From Paraburkholderia bannensis (GTDB taxonomy: Bacteria; Pseudomonadota; Gammaproteobacteria; Burkholderiales; Burkholderiaceae), in assembly GCF_014200455.1 (NCBI RefSeq), contig NZ_JACHBW010000013.1, positions 1 to 64,000 on the forward strand: a stretch of 64,000 bases of DNA. The letters run 5' to 3'. Positions 1 through 8,676 of this stretch are shown here, piece by piece. Both the position numbers and the translations under genes were made by a program. The stretch's first letter is position 1, and each line of letters starts with the position of its first letter. The notes below the pieces were generated by a model that did no database searches, was not told the origin of the DNA, and was given only the letters and a program-made list of their open reading frames with translations.

Positions 1-408
1 ATTCACGGCACCTTTATTCTGGGCCTGCCGGGCGAGACGCAGGAAACCATCGCGAAGACCATCGAGTACGCGAAGGAGATCAATCCGCACACGATTCAGG
101 TGTCGCTGGCGGCGCCGTATCCGGGCACCACGCTCTATAAACAGGCCGTGGAAAACGGCTGGATGGAAGAGAACAAGGTCATCAATCTGGTGAGCAAGGA
201 GGGCGTGCAGCTGGCGGCGATCGGTTATCCGCATCTGTCGCGCGAGGAAATCTATCACCACCTCGAACAGTTCTATCGCCAGTTCTATTTCCGCCCGTCG
301 AAGATCTGGGAAATCGTGCGTGAAATGCTCACCAGCTGGGACATGATGAAACGCCGTCTGCGTGAAGGCGTGGAGTTCTTCCGCTTCCTGCGCGCGCACG
401 AGGCATGA
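1..408 (+). CDS. hpnJ: HpnJ, hopanoid-associated radical SAM protein (3' part only)
   Basis: This is the C-terminal part of a B12-binding-type radical SAM protein whose start lies before the window. The frame is open from base 1 and reads through a typical late radical-SAM segment (FILGLPGET followed by a Thr/Ile-Lys helix and SLAAPYPGT). In Burkholderia, HpnJ is known to contract the sugar ring of glucosaminyl bacteriohopanetetrol to the cyclitol ether. The CxxxCxxC iron-sulfur motif would lie upstream and cannot be seen. The stop codon overlaps the ATG of the next gene (ATGA), so translation is probably coupled to hpnK, its pathway partner. The assignment leans on the neighbouring hpnK and hpnL. 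Confidence 0.85.
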   Translation: MHGTFILGLPGETQETIAKTIEYAKEINPHTIQVSLAAPYPGTTLYKQAVENGWMEENKVINLVSKEGVQLAAIGYPHLSREEIYHHLEQFYRQFYFRPSKIWEIVREMLTSWDMMKRRLREGVEFFRFLRAHEA

Positions 409-1289
409 CGGCGTCCGCGCTGCCCGGCGCTGAAGTTGCAGCCGCACGCGCGCTCATTTTCACCGCCGACGATTTCGGTCTGCACGAGCGCGTGAACGCG
501 GCCGTCGAGCATGCGCATCGCGACGGCGTGCTCAACGCCGCGAGTCTGATGGTGGCCGCGCCCGCGGCCGCCGATGCCGTGGCGCGCGCGCGGCGTCTGC
601 CGAAGCTGCGCGTAGGCCTGCATCTCGTGCTCGCCGACGGCGCGGCGATGCTGCCGCGCGAACGCATTCCCGCGCTGGTCGATGAATCCGGCCGGTTCGG
701 CGACAACATGGTGCGCGACGGCTTTCGCTTCTTTTTTCTGCCGCAGGTGCGCGCCCAGCTCGCGCTGGAGATTCGCGCGCAATTCGAGGCGTTCGCGGCG
801 ACCGGTCTCGCGCTCGATCACGTCAATACGCACAAGCATTTCCATCTGCATCCCACGGTGCTTTCGCTGATCCTCTCGATTGGCCGCGAATACGGTTTGC
901 GCGCGATGCGCCTGCCGCTGGAGGCGGGCGCCCCGTTCGCCTTGCGGCCGTGGCTCGCGCTGGTGCGTGCGCGTCTCGCGCGGGCGGGCGTGGCGCACAA
1001 CGACTACGTGGTCGGTATCGCCTCGACAGGGGCGATGGACGAAGCGGTGCTGCTCGAAGCCATCGCGCAGCTGCCTGAGCGGGGCGTGGGCGAGATCTAT
1101 TGCCACCCTGCGATTGCGCCGGCGCCGGGCGAAGGGCCGATCACGGCGTCGATGCAGACTTATCGCCACGCCGACGAACTCGACGCGCTGCTTTCCCCGC
1201 GCGTGGCCGAAGCGCTCGTGCGCAGCGGCGTGAGTCACGGCGGCTTTACCGATGTGTTCTTCGCATCGCAGGCGCAGGGCGCATCATGA
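405..1289 (+). CDS. hpnK: HpnK, hopanoid-associated YdjC-type deacetylase
   Basis: A 294-residue protein of the YdjC/ChbG carbohydrate deacetylase family. It carries the metal-binding signature TADDFG (Asp22-Asp23), a second motif VGLHLVL, the His-rich NTHKHFHLHP segment and a late EIYCHP motif. In hopanoid producers HpnK removes the acetyl group from N-acetylglucosaminyl bacteriohopanetetrol, between HpnI (glycosyl transfer) and HpnJ (ring contraction). The start codon sits inside the hpnJ stop (ATGA) and its own stop overlaps the next ATG, so three genes form one coupled operon. No signal peptide is seen, so a cytoplasmic enzyme is expected. Confidence 0.9.
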   Translation: MTASALPGAEVAAARALIFTADDFGLHERVNAAVEHAHRDGVLNAASLMVAAPAAADAVARARRLPKLRVGLHLVLADGAAMLPRERIPALVDESGRFGDNMVRDGFRFFFLPQVRAQLALEIRAQFEAFAATGLALDHVNTHKHFHLHPTVLSLILSIGREYGLRAMRLPLEAGAPFALRPWLALVRARLARAGVAHNDYVVGIASTGAMDEAVLLEAIAQLPERGVGEIYCHPAIAPAPGEGPITASMQTYRHADELDALLSPRVAEALVRSGVSHGGFTDVFFASQAQGAS

Positions 1290-2371
1290 AGTGGCTCAAA
1301 TGGCTGGGGCTGCCGGTCGGGATCGCGATCCTCATCGGCCTGGTCGTGCATGACGGCGCGCATGATGTGATGCGCGTGATCGGCACGGCAGGGCCAGTGC
1401 TGCTCTGGCTCGTGCCGTTCCACGCGCTGCCGCTGCTGCTCGACGCTTACGCCTGGCATCTGCTGCTCGACCGGCGTGCACCCCTGAGCTTCCTCTGGTG
1501 GGTCGCCACCGTGCGCGAAGCGATCAACCGCCTGTTGCCCGCCGCGGGCGTGGGCGGCGAGATCGCGGGCGTGCGCCTCGCGCGCTGGAAGGTGCGCGGC
1601 CACGACAAGGGCAGCGAAGCGCGCGCCGCGAGCGAGGTGACGGCCTCGGTGATCGTCGAGGTGTTCGTGACGATTGCCGTGCAGTACGCGTTCTCCGCGC
1701 TTGGCGTGGTGCTGATCGTTGCGGCGACGGGCCAGTCGGGATCGCTGGGCACCATCGTCACGATCGCGCTTGCGCTGCTGCTGAGCGCGCCCTTGCCCTT
1801 GCTCGCCGTCATCCTGCTGCGCCGGGGCGGCGTGTTCCATGCGATCGAGCGCTGGGCGGGGCGTCTGCTGGGCGCGGATCACCCCGTCATGCAGGGCATC
1901 GACGGTCAGCGGCTCGATGCCGATCTCGACCGTCTGATGTCGCGCACGGGCTTGATGGTCCGCGCGTTCTTCTGGCAACTGGGCGGCTATATGCTCGGCG
2001 CGTTCGAAACCTGGTGGGCGCTGGCGCTGCTTGGCCACCCCGTTACGGTGGGCGACGCGCTCGCCATCGAGGCCATCACCCAGGCGGTGCGGCACGCGGC
2101 CTTCATGGTGCCCGCGGGCCTGGGCGTGCAGGAAGTGGCCGTGGTGCTGCTGGCGCAACTCTTCGGTGTGAGCCAGGAGGTGGCCTTTTCGCTGGCGCTC
2201 GTCAAACGCATGCGCGAGGTCGTGTTCGGCGTGCTGGCGCTGCTGTCGTGGCAGGCCGCCGAGATCGTCCGTACGCGCCGCTCATTGCGCGATGCGCGCC
2301 CCGCCGATGCCCCGAAACAGGCGCAAGCCCACGCAAGCGCGCGAGCGGTCCGCCACGACCGGACCCTTTGA
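1286..2371 (+). CDS. hpnL: HpnL-like polytopic membrane protein (LPG-synthase TM-region family)
   Basis: A 361-residue integral membrane protein with about eight hydrophobic segments. It shows the family hallmarks RLLPAAGVGGE (about residues 85-95) and VPAGLGVQE near the C-terminus. It belongs to the group related to the membrane part of lysylphosphatidylglycerol synthase; the family member in hopanoid clusters is called HpnL and has been proposed to help move hopanoids. The start overlaps the hpnK stop by ATGA. A longer in-frame opening upstream lies inside hpnK and was rejected. The exact substrate is unknown. Confidence 0.8.
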   Translation: MKWLKWLGLPVGIAILIGLVVHDGAHDVMRVIGTAGPVLLWLVPFHALPLLLDAYAWHLLLDRRAPLSFLWWVATVREAINRLLPAAGVGGEIAGVRLARWKVRGHDKGSEARAASEVTASVIVEVFVTIAVQYAFSALGVVLIVAATGQSGSLGTIVTIALALLLSAPLPLLAVILLRRGGVFHAIERWAGRLLGADHPVMQGIDGQRLDADLDRLMSRTGLMVRAFFWQLGGYMLGAFETWWALALLGHPVTVGDALAIEAITQAVRHAAFMVPAGLGVQEVAVVLLAQLFGVSQEVAFSLALVKRMREVVFGVLALLSWQAAEIVRTRRSLRDARPADAPKQAQAHASARAVRHDRTL

Positions 2372-2470
2372 AGGTACATTGTGGGAAGTAAGCACGCGCT
2401 GAGGCTCGCAACGATCGTAGCCGGCGTGTGCTCCACACTCCACCCGACGCGCCAGCCGAGCCTTCACGCC

Positions 2471-3052
2471 ATGCCGCCCACGCATCGTTTCACGCGGTCA
2501 GCGACCGCCGGAATCGTCCTGCTGGCGGCGCTCACGCTCGGCGGCTGCGACGCCCCGCGGCTCGATTCGATGCTCGACACCCTGCGCCAGGCCTTCAAGA
2601 TATTCTTCGATTCGGTCAAGCCCGATGTGCTGCTGCTCAAGGGGCTGACGCCGGGCGTCTCCACGCTCGAACAGGTGCGCGCGCAGATGGGCAAGCCCGA
2701 GACCGAACGCGTGTTCGACGACGGCTCGCGCCGCCTCGAATATCCGCGCGGTCCACAAGGGCTCAAGACCTGGATGGTCGATATTGGCCCGAACGGGCGG
2801 CTCGTCGCGATCACGCAGGCGCTCACGGCGGAGAATTTCGCGAAGGTGCGCATCGGCATGCGCGAGGACGAGGTGCGCAGCCTGCTTGGCAAGCCGGGCC
2901 AGATAGCGGCTTACCGGCTCAAGCAGGAGACCGTCTGGAGCTGGAAGTGGCTCGAAGGGGGCGTGACGCCCGAAGCGTATTTCAACGTGCATTTCGGCCC
3001 GGACGGGCGCGTCTCGACGACGTCGCGTTCGGACGTGATGCGGGGGCATTGA
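2471..3052 (+). CDS. BamE/SmpA-like tandem-domain lipoprotein (paralogue 1)
   Basis: A predicted lipoprotein of 193 residues starting MPPTHRF, with a hydrophobic signal and lipobox LTLGGC. The mature part has two BamE/OmlA-like units. The first is PGVSTLEQVRAQMGKP plus LEYPRGPQGLKTWMVD. The second is IGMREDEVRSLLGKP plus VWSWKWLEGG, ending in a beta strand with PDGRV. A longer opening from 2381 exists but adds no signal-like sequence. A close paralogue lies at 26850-27389. BamE domains usually support outer-membrane assembly, but no specific role is proven here. It follows hpnL by about 100 bases and precedes the patatin gene. Confidence 0.8.
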   Translation: MPPTHRFTRSATAGIVLLAALTLGGCDAPRLDSMLDTLRQAFKIFFDSVKPDVLLLKGLTPGVSTLEQVRAQMGKPETERVFDDGSRRLEYPRGPQGLKTWMVDIGPNGRLVAITQALTAENFAKVRIGMREDEVRSLLGKPGQIAAYRLKQETVWSWKWLEGGVTPEAYFNVHFGPDGRVSTTSRSDVMRGH

Positions 3053-3118
3053 GGTTGGGTGCAAGTCGTCCGACTCACGCTTGAGTGAACAACTGGATAT
3101 TGGACGCAGGAGACGCAC

Positions 3119-4135
3119 ATGGTGATGCATCGGCGACGTCCCCCGCGCGTGGGGCTCGTGCTCGGCGGCGGCGCGGCGCGCGGCTGGGCGCATATTGGCG
3201 CGATCCGCGCGCTGGAAGAGGCCGGCATCAAGCCGGACGTGGTGTGCGGCACCTCGATCGGCGCACTGGTGGGCGCGGTCTACGCGAACGGCGATCTCGA
3301 CTGGCTGGAGGACTGGGTGGGCAAGCTCACCTGGCATACGGTGGTGCGCCTGCTCGACTTGCGTTTTTCGGGCGGCCTGCTGGGCGGGCGCAAGGTCATC
3401 GACCTGTTCGCGCGGCAGTTCAACGGCCGCGCGATCGACGACCTGCGGATGCCGTTTACGGCGGTGGCCACCGAACTCGATACGGGCCGCGAGGTCTGGT
3501 TGCGCGAGGGCGGCGTGGTGGACGCGGTGCGCGCCTCGATTGCGATTCCCGGCATCTTCACGCCGATCTGGCATGACGGCGTCTGGCTTGTGGATGGCGG
3601 CCTGAGCAATCCGGTGCCGGTTTCGGCGGCGCGCGCGATGCGCGCGGACACCGTGATCGCCATCGATCTCAATCACGACATTCTCAATGGCCGCGACCTG
3701 GGCGGCGCCATCGACACGGTGCCGCGCGAGACGCCGGTGGAACCGCCGCGACCCGTCGCGCCGGGCGACCCGGGCGCGGCCAGCCCCGTGCCCGCCGAAC
3801 CCGCGCCGCTGCTACGCCGCAACGGCAAGCGCTTCCCAAGCTGGCTGCAGCCGGCGGGACCGGCCACGCTCGGCAGCCCGGATGTGCGCGTGGCGCCGCC
3901 GCCCAGTACGCGCGTGCCGTCGCTGCTGAGTTCGATTGCGCAAAGCATCGACATCATGCAGGTGCGTATCACGCGCAGCCGCCTGGCGGGCGAGCCGGCC
4001 GACGTGCTGATCCAGCCGCGTCTGGGCGGCATGGGGATCTTCGACTTTCATCGCGCGGGACCGGCCATCGCGGAAGGGCGCGCGGCGGTGCAGTACATGC
4101 TGCCGGCGATCCGCGCGCAGCTGGGCTTGGAGTGA
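3119..4135 (+). CDS. Patatin-like phospholipase (RssA type)
   Basis: A 338-residue patatin-domain protein. The oxyanion motif GGGAARG lies at residues 16-22, the nucleophile elbow GTSIG has Ser46, and the catalytic Asp is in VDGGLSNP near residue 160. These are the residues of an active lipid acyl hydrolase acting on membrane phospholipid. A Pro/Ala-rich segment (about residues 195-265) interrupts the C-terminal part and is probably a flexible linker. AGGAGA five bases upstream supports the ATG at 3119; another ATG lies two codons later. The gene is convergent with the phosphatase-like gene that follows. Confidence 0.85.
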   Translation: MVMHRRRPPRVGLVLGGGAARGWAHIGAIRALEEAGIKPDVVCGTSIGALVGAVYANGDLDWLEDWVGKLTWHTVVRLLDLRFSGGLLGGRKVIDLFARQFNGRAIDDLRMPFTAVATELDTGREVWLREGGVVDAVRASIAIPGIFTPIWHDGVWLVDGGLSNPVPVSAARAMRADTVIAIDLNHDILNGRDLGGAIDTVPRETPVEPPRPVAPGDPGAASPVPAEPAPLLRRNGKRFPSWLQPAGPATLGSPDVRVAPPPSTRVPSLLSSIAQSIDIMQVRITRSRLAGEPADVLIQPRLGGMGIFDFHRAGPAIAEGRAAVQYMLPAIRAQLGLE

Positions 4136-4159
4136 GGGCGGCGCGTTGACGGCAGCCCG

Positions 4160-4783
4160 TTAGTTTGCCGCGACCCACACCCAGCCTTGCGCCGAACGCC
4201 GCAACGTCGTGACCGAAAGCGGCGCGATTTCGAGCTGGCGGAAAGTGGCTGACGGCGCGCCCAGTGCATGCAGCACTGCCGCGCGGATCACGCTGGCGTG
4301 CGTGAAGGCGATGACTGGCGCGTTACCCTGGTTGCCCTGGTTGCCCGCTGCGGGCAGGGCGTCCAGCCACACGCCAACACGCTTGCGCACGTCATCGAAC
4401 GATTCGCCGCCGCCCGGTGGCCGGAACGACGGATCGTGGGTCCACGCTGCCAGCGCGTCGGGGGTGTTCTGCGCGATGTCGTTGAGCCGGCAACCGGCCC
4501 ACGCGCCGTAAGCCGTCTGCGCGAGCGCGTTCTCGATCTGGGCCTCGAAACCGGCTGCGCTTGCGCTTGCCCGCGCGACGGGAGCCGGGCTCGTCAGCAC
4601 GAGCGGAGCATCGCCGCTGCCGGCGATCGACGCCTGCCAGCGTGCCCGCCACGTCTTGACGGCAGCGATGGCGCGCGCATCCAACGTCTCGAAGCCTTCG
4701 CGCGAGCCGGCTTCAGCCGCCAGCACGCCCGCGCGCAAATCGGCATTCGCCGCATGGCTGACCAGCCAGACCTTCATTGCCAT
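4160..4783 (-). CDS. Histidine-phosphatase-superfamily protein with atypical SHA motif
   Basis: A 207-residue protein with the fold signs of the phosphoglycerate-mutase/CobC superfamily. The catalytic-strand position reads LVSHAAN instead of the usual LxRHGE, so the first motif keeps the His but replaces Arg by Ser and Gly by Ala. Later motifs are kept: SPAPVARA, GGGESFDDVRKRV and a second His in AFTHASVIRA. It lies head-to-head with the riboswitch-controlled cobalt transporter genes, so a link to cobalamin or cobalt handling (a CobC-like role) is plausible but inferred. It is either a divergent active subfamily or a catalytically weakened one. Confidence 0.7.
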   Translation of the reverse strand: MAMKVWLVSHAANADLRAGVLAAEAGSREGFETLDARAIAAVKTWRARWQASIAGSGDAPLVLTSPAPVARASASAAGFEAQIENALAQTAYGAWAGCRLNDIAQNTPDALAAWTHDPSFRPPGGGESFDDVRKRVGVWLDALPAAGNQGNQGNAPVIAFTHASVIRAAVLHALGAPSATFRQLEIAPLSVTTLRRSAQGWVWVAAN

Positions 4784-4877
4784 CCTGTTTCCTTACTTAT
4801 CGATTCGTCGTGCACTACATCGTCCATTCCATCGTGCATTCCATCTGGACCGTGCCCCGCTGACGCAGCGCGTAGAA

Positions 4878-4992
4878 TACAGGCTCCACGTCACGCGGAA
4901 GCCGGTGCAAGCCCGGCACGGTCGCGCCACTGTGACCGATTGTTTTTGCGAGCCAGCTGTCCCGCAACAAGCAACGGAAGTCAGACCTGCGT
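4878..4992 (+). ncRNA. Cobalamin riboswitch (AdoCbl element)
   Basis: The segment contains the ordered B12-box landmarks. GGAAGCCGGTGCAAGCC is followed by CACGGTCGCGCCACTGTGA, then GAGCCAGCTGTC, then GGAAGTCAGACCTGC. CAGG near the start can pair with CCTG near the end to close the P1 stem. The element sits directly upstream of cbtB with about 80 bases to its ATG, so it should reduce cobalt-transporter expression when cobalamin is abundant. A TAGAAT -10-like hexamer lies at 4873-4878. Confidence 0.9.
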
Positions 4993-5069
4993 GCGTGCGC
5001 AACCCTCTAACGTTCTCATCGACGACCGATCAACGACTAACGGGGCGCGTAACCCCAGGAGAAGTCAAT

Positions 5070-5291
5070 ATGTCCGAAGCCGTCCTCAACACGGTCCATG
5101 TGCCGGCCGCCACGCCGGCGCCCATCCCGCTGCGCGAAATCCTGCCCTGGGCGATCTTCGTGGGCCTCATCCTGTTGCTGGCGCTGTATTTCGTCGGTGC
5201 GGAACAGGGCGCGACTTCGATCGTTCCGGGCATGTACGTCCACGAATTCGTTCACGACGGCCGGCACCTGCTTGGCTTCCCGTGCCACTGA
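5070..5291 (+). CDS. cbtB: CbtB, cobalt transporter small subunit
   Basis: A 73-residue protein with one membrane helix (about residues 22-42) and the characteristic His-rich C-terminus HEFVHDGRHLLGFPCH. CbtB is predicted to work with CbtA in B12-regulated cobalt uptake. The ATG at 5070 is set by AGGAGAA seven bases upstream. A long in-frame upstream opening runs through the riboswitch and was discarded. cbtA follows after 12 bases. Confidence 0.92.
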   Translation: MSEAVLNTVHVPAATPAPIPLREILPWAIFVGLILLLALYFVGAEQGATSIVPGMYVHEFVHDGRHLLGFPCH

Positions 5292-5303
5292 CCGGGAGCT
5301 GAC

Positions 5304-6047
5304 ATGGTAGGCAAGCTGTTGGTACGCGGCATGCTCGCAGGCATCGCCGCGGGACTGCTCACGTTCTCGTTCGCGAAATTCGCGGGCGAGCCGCAAGTCG
5401 ATCAGGCCATCTCCTTCGAGGAAAAGGCCGATGGCGCCAGGGGCGAAGCGCCCGAGCCGGAAATCGTCAGCCGCGAAGTGCAGGCGAGCTACGGCCTGTT
5501 CACGGGCGTGATGGTCTATGGCGCATCGATCGGCGGTCTCTTTGCGCTGGTGTTCGCCTGTTTGCGCGGCCGCACCGACCCGATCCCGGCGCGTGCGCTC
5601 TCCGCCTGGCTCGCACTGGCGGCCTTCGTGTCGATCTACCTGGTGCCGAACATCAAATACCCGGCGAATCCGCCATCGGTCGGCGACCCGGAGACAATTG
5701 GCTATCGCACCGGTTTGTTCTTCCTGATGATCGCCATCTCGATCGCCGTCACGGTGTTCTCGCTCAAGGTGCGCGGCGCGCTTGCCGCGAAGTGGGGGCA
5801 ATGGAATGCGTCGATTGCGGCGCTGGTGCTGTTCGTCGTGGTGATCGCCGCGATCCAGGCCGCGCTGCCGACGATCAACGAAGTGCCGGGCGCGTTCCCC
5901 GCCGTGCTGCTGTGGAAGTTCCGCACCGTGGCGATCGGCATGCAGGCGATCCTGTGGAGCGTGGTGGGTCTGCTGTTTGGCGCGCTGGTCGAGCGTCTGG
6001 AACGCGCCAGCGTGCGTCCGCGCTCGCTGGCGGCACGCGGCGCCTGA
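5304..6047 (+). CDS. cbtA: CbtA, cobalt transporter membrane subunit
   Basis: A 247-residue membrane protein with about five or six transmembrane segments. It shows the CbtA pattern at the N-terminus (LLVRGMLAGIAAGLLTFSFAKFAGEP), an acidic loop with QASYGLF, and the middle motif LVPNIKYPANPP. With CbtB it forms a predicted cobalt importer. It is the second gene of the riboswitch operon and is followed by a clear terminator. The GC-rich sequence and codon use match the neighbours. Confidence 0.9.
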   Translation: MVGKLLVRGMLAGIAAGLLTFSFAKFAGEPQVDQAISFEEKADGARGEAPEPEIVSREVQASYGLFTGVMVYGASIGGLFALVFACLRGRTDPIPARALSAWLALAAFVSIYLVPNIKYPANPPSVGDPETIGYRTGLFFLMIAISIAVTVFSLKVRGALAAKWGQWNASIAALVLFVVVIAAIQAALPTINEVPGAFPAVLLWKFRTVAIGMQAILWSVVGLLFGALVERLERASVRPRSLAARGA

Positions 6048-6135
6048 GTTTCCAGGGGTTTCCCGCAAGCGTTTCCGATGCGACCAGGTCCGCGCTTCTA
6101 TCGAAAAAGCGACCCGAAACTTGCCAAAACCCACT

Positions 6136-6165
6136 CAACGCCCCGCTAGCCGGGGCGTTGTCTTT
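6136..6165 (+). terminator. Rho-independent terminator after cbtBA
   Basis: A perfect 10-bp stem (CAACGCCCCG / CGGGGCGTTG) with a 5-base loop is followed by TCTTT, 89 bases after the cbtA stop. It ends the riboswitch operon and separates it from the arginine locus. Confidence 0.85.
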
Positions 6166-6392
6166 GGGGCGTCCTGAGCGGCTTTCAATTTCATCGCGCC
6201 CCTGACAGCGCGGGCGCAATGCCCGGCTGGCGTCGAGTCACAGCCGGCAACGCGGCGATGCTGCGCTGCAACATACCAGCCGCAACCGTTTGAGCAATCT
6301 TTTTGACCTTGCGACGATCCGCGCCAATCCCCCAAGGCGCGGTGCATGAGCGCCACCCGGGGCAAACCGACAACGACTTTCCGGAGATGCGC

Positions 6393-7082
6393 GTGATCCT
6401 CTACGGCTTTGGCCCGGTGCTGCTGGCCGGCACGATCCAGACGATCGAACTTTCGCTGCTCTCGCTCGGCGTGGCCGTGCTGCTCGGTCTCGCGGGCGCG
6501 GCGGCGAAACTCTCGTTCAACCGGCCGCTCGCGGCCATGGCGACCGCTTACACCACGCTGATCCGCTCGGTGCCCGACCTGGTGCTGATGCTGCTGCTGT
6601 TCTACAGCATCCAGATCGGCGTGAATGAGGCCACCGACGCGCTCGGCATGGCGCAGATCGATATCGATCCGTTCGTGGCGGGCGTGCTCACGCTCGGCTT
6701 CATCTACGGCGCGTATTTCACGGAGACGTTTCGCGGTGCGTTTCTCTCCGTGCCGCGCGGACAACTGGAAGCGGGCTACGCCTACGGCATGAGCGGCGCG
6801 CGCGTGTTCGCACGCATCCTGTTCCCGCAGATGATGCGCTTCGCGCTGCCGGGCATCGGCAACAACTGGCAGGTGCTGGTGAAGGCCACGGCGCTGGTCT
6901 CGATCATCGGTCTGGCCGATGTCGTGAAAGCCGCCCAGGATGCGGGCCGCAGCACCTTCAACCTGTTCTTCTTCCTGGTGATTGCGGCGGCGATTTATCT
7001 CGCGATCACCACTGTTTCGAACTTCGCGCTGATCTGGCTCGAACGCCGCTATTCGGCGGGCGTGCGCCACGCGCAACTCTGA
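6393..7082 (+). CDS. aotQ: Amino-acid ABC transporter permease (HisQ/AotQ type)
   Basis: A 229-residue inner-membrane permease of the HisQ/HisM family with about five helices and the ATPase-coupling loop EAGYAYGMSGARVFARILFP. The GTG at 6393 is preferred because GGAG lies six bases upstream and MILYGFGP matches the usual HisQ N-terminus. ATG at 6387 is the alternative and directly abuts GGAG. The in-frame opening from 6303 is not family-like. It pairs with the following permease and the ATPase. The arginine/ornithine substrate is inferred from the flanking AST genes. Confidence 0.88.
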   Translation: MILYGFGPVLLAGTIQTIELSLLSLGVAVLLGLAGAAAKLSFNRPLAAMATAYTTLIRSVPDLVLMLLLFYSIQIGVNEATDALGMAQIDIDPFVAGVLTLGFIYGAYFTETFRGAFLSVPRGQLEAGYAYGMSGARVFARILFPQMMRFALPGIGNNWQVLVKATALVSIIGLADVVKAAQDAGRSTFNLFFFLVIAAAIYLAITTVSNFALIWLERRYSAGVRHAQL

Positions 7083-7092
7083 GGACCGCGCC

Positions 7093-7806
7093 ATGAACGA
7101 AATCCTCCAGCAATTTGGCCGCGCGTTTCTCTACTGGGACGGCGAGCATGTTTCCGGCCTCGCGATGACGCTCTGGCTGCTCGTGATCTCGGTGGCGTTC
7201 GGCTTCGTGTGCGCGGTGCCGCTGGCGGTGGCGCGCGTCTCGAAGCGCCGTTGGGTGTCGATGCCGGTGCGCTTTTACACCTATGTGTTTCGCGGCACGC
7301 CGCTCTATGTGCAACTGCTGCTGATCTACACGGGCGTCTACAGTCTCGCCTTCGTGCGCAGCGAGCCGCTGCTCGACGCGTTCTTCCGCAGCGGCCTGAA
7401 CTGCGCGATTCTCGCCTTCGCGCTCAATACCTGCGCCTACACGACCGAGATTTTCGCGGGCGCGATCCGCGCGACCTCGCACGGCGAAGTGGAAGCGGCG
7501 CGCGCCTACGGCATGAGCCCGCGTACGATGTATTGGCGCATCATCCTGCCTTCGGCGCTGCGCCGCGCGCTGCCGCTGTACAGTAACGAAGTGATCCTGA
7601 TGCTGCATGCCACCACGGTGGCGTTCACGGCCACCGTGCCCGACATCCTCAAGGTCGCGCGCGACGCCAATTCGGCGACCTATCGCTCGTTCGAATCGTT
7701 CGGCATCGCGGCGCTGATCTACTGCGGCGTATCGTTCGTGCTGGTCGCCGCCTTCCGCCGCGCCGAAAAGCGCTGGCTCGGTTACCTTACCGTGCGCTCG
7801 CGCTAG
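7093..7806 (+). CDS. aotM: Amino-acid ABC transporter permease (HisM/AotM type)
   Basis: A 237-residue second permease of the same importer. It has the coupling motif EAARAYGMSPRTMYWRIILPSA and the HisM-like end KRWLGYL. The ATG follows GAGGA by seven bases and only ten bases separate it from the preceding gene, so the pair is co-transcribed. The two permeases would form the heterodimeric membrane channel for basic amino acids. Confidence 0.88.
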   Translation: MNEILQQFGRAFLYWDGEHVSGLAMTLWLLVISVAFGFVCAVPLAVARVSKRRWVSMPVRFYTYVFRGTPLYVQLLLIYTGVYSLAFVRSEPLLDAFFRSGLNCAILAFALNTCAYTTEIFAGAIRATSHGEVEAARAYGMSPRTMYWRIILPSALRRALPLYSNEVILMLHATTVAFTATVPDILKVARDANSATYRSFESFGIAALIYCGVSFVLVAAFRRAEKRWLGYLTVRSR

Positions 7807-7845
7807 ACCCGGTTGTTTGAATCAAGCCTTATTTTGGAGACCATC

Positions 7846-8643
7846 TTGCCTCAGACGACGAACAAGACCGCCATCGGCAGTAAGCTGATCGCGCGCGACA
7901 TCCACAAGCGCTACGGCGATAACGAAGTGCTCAAGGGCGTGTCGCTCGACGCGAAGAAGGGCGACGTCATCAGCATCATCGGCGCGAGCGGCTCGGGCAA
8001 GAGCACGTTCCTGCGCTGCATCAATTTCCTCGAAAAGCCCAACGCCGGCGAAATCATCGTGGACGGCGAAACCGTGAGCACCAAGGCGGGCCGCAATGGC
8101 GACCTCGACGTGGCCGATCACAAGCAGTTGCAGCGCATCCGCACCAAGCTCGCGATGGTGTTCCAGCATTTCAATCTCTGGTCGCACATGAACGTGATCG
8201 AGAACGTAATGGAAGCGCCGCTGCATGTGCTGGGCTTGCCGCGCAAGGAAGCCGAGGATCGCGCGCGCGAGTATCTGGAGAAAGTGGGCCTCGCGCCGCG
8301 CGTGGAAAAGCAGTATCCCTCGCACCTGTCGGGCGGCCAGCAGCAGCGCGTGGCGATCGCCCGCGCGCTCGCGATGCATCCGGACGTGATGCTGTTCGAC
8401 GAGCCCACCTCCGCGCTCGATCCGGAACTGGTGGGCGAGGTGCTCAAGGTGATGCAAAAGCTCGCCGAGGAAGGCCGCACCATGATCGTCGTCACGCACG
8501 AAATGGGCTTTGCGCGCAACGTCTCGAATCATGTGATGTTCCTGCACCAGGGGCGCACGGAAGAAGAGGGCGCACCTGCCGATGTGCTGGGCGCGCCGAA
8601 AAGCGAGCGCCTGCGCCAGTTCCTGTCGGGCAGTCTCAAGTAA
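7846..8643 (+). CDS. aotP: Amino-acid ABC transporter ATP-binding protein (HisP/AotP type)
   Basis: A 265-residue ATPase with Walker A GASGSGKS (residues 46-53), Q-loop MVFQHFNLW, signature LSGGQQQR and Walker B MLFDEPTSALD. It powers the importer made by the two preceding permeases. The proposed start is TTG at 7846, with TTTGGAGA ending six bases upstream. A TTG at 7813 would give an extra 11 residues without a good ribosome site. There is no ATG near the conserved N-terminus, so a non-ATG start seems real. Confidence 0.88.
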   Translation: MPQTTNKTAIGSKLIARDIHKRYGDNEVLKGVSLDAKKGDVISIIGASGSGKSTFLRCINFLEKPNAGEIIVDGETVSTKAGRNGDLDVADHKQLQRIRTKLAMVFQHFNLWSHMNVIENVMEAPLHVLGLPRKEAEDRAREYLEKVGLAPRVEKQYPSHLSGGQQQRVAIARALAMHPDVMLFDEPTSALDPELVGEVLKVMQKLAEEGRTMIVVTHEMGFARNVSNHVMFLHQGRTEEEGAPADVLGAPKSERLRQFLSGSLK

Positions 8644-8676
8644 GCTTGCGGCTCACGAAGAAAGTTGTTCTTGCCG

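Noticed and set aside
1235..2158. Long minus-strand opening (307 codons) over hpnL
   Set aside because: Shadow of a GC-rich gene in another frame: Arg/His/Gln-rich, no domain, and the plus-strand gene has clear family motifs.
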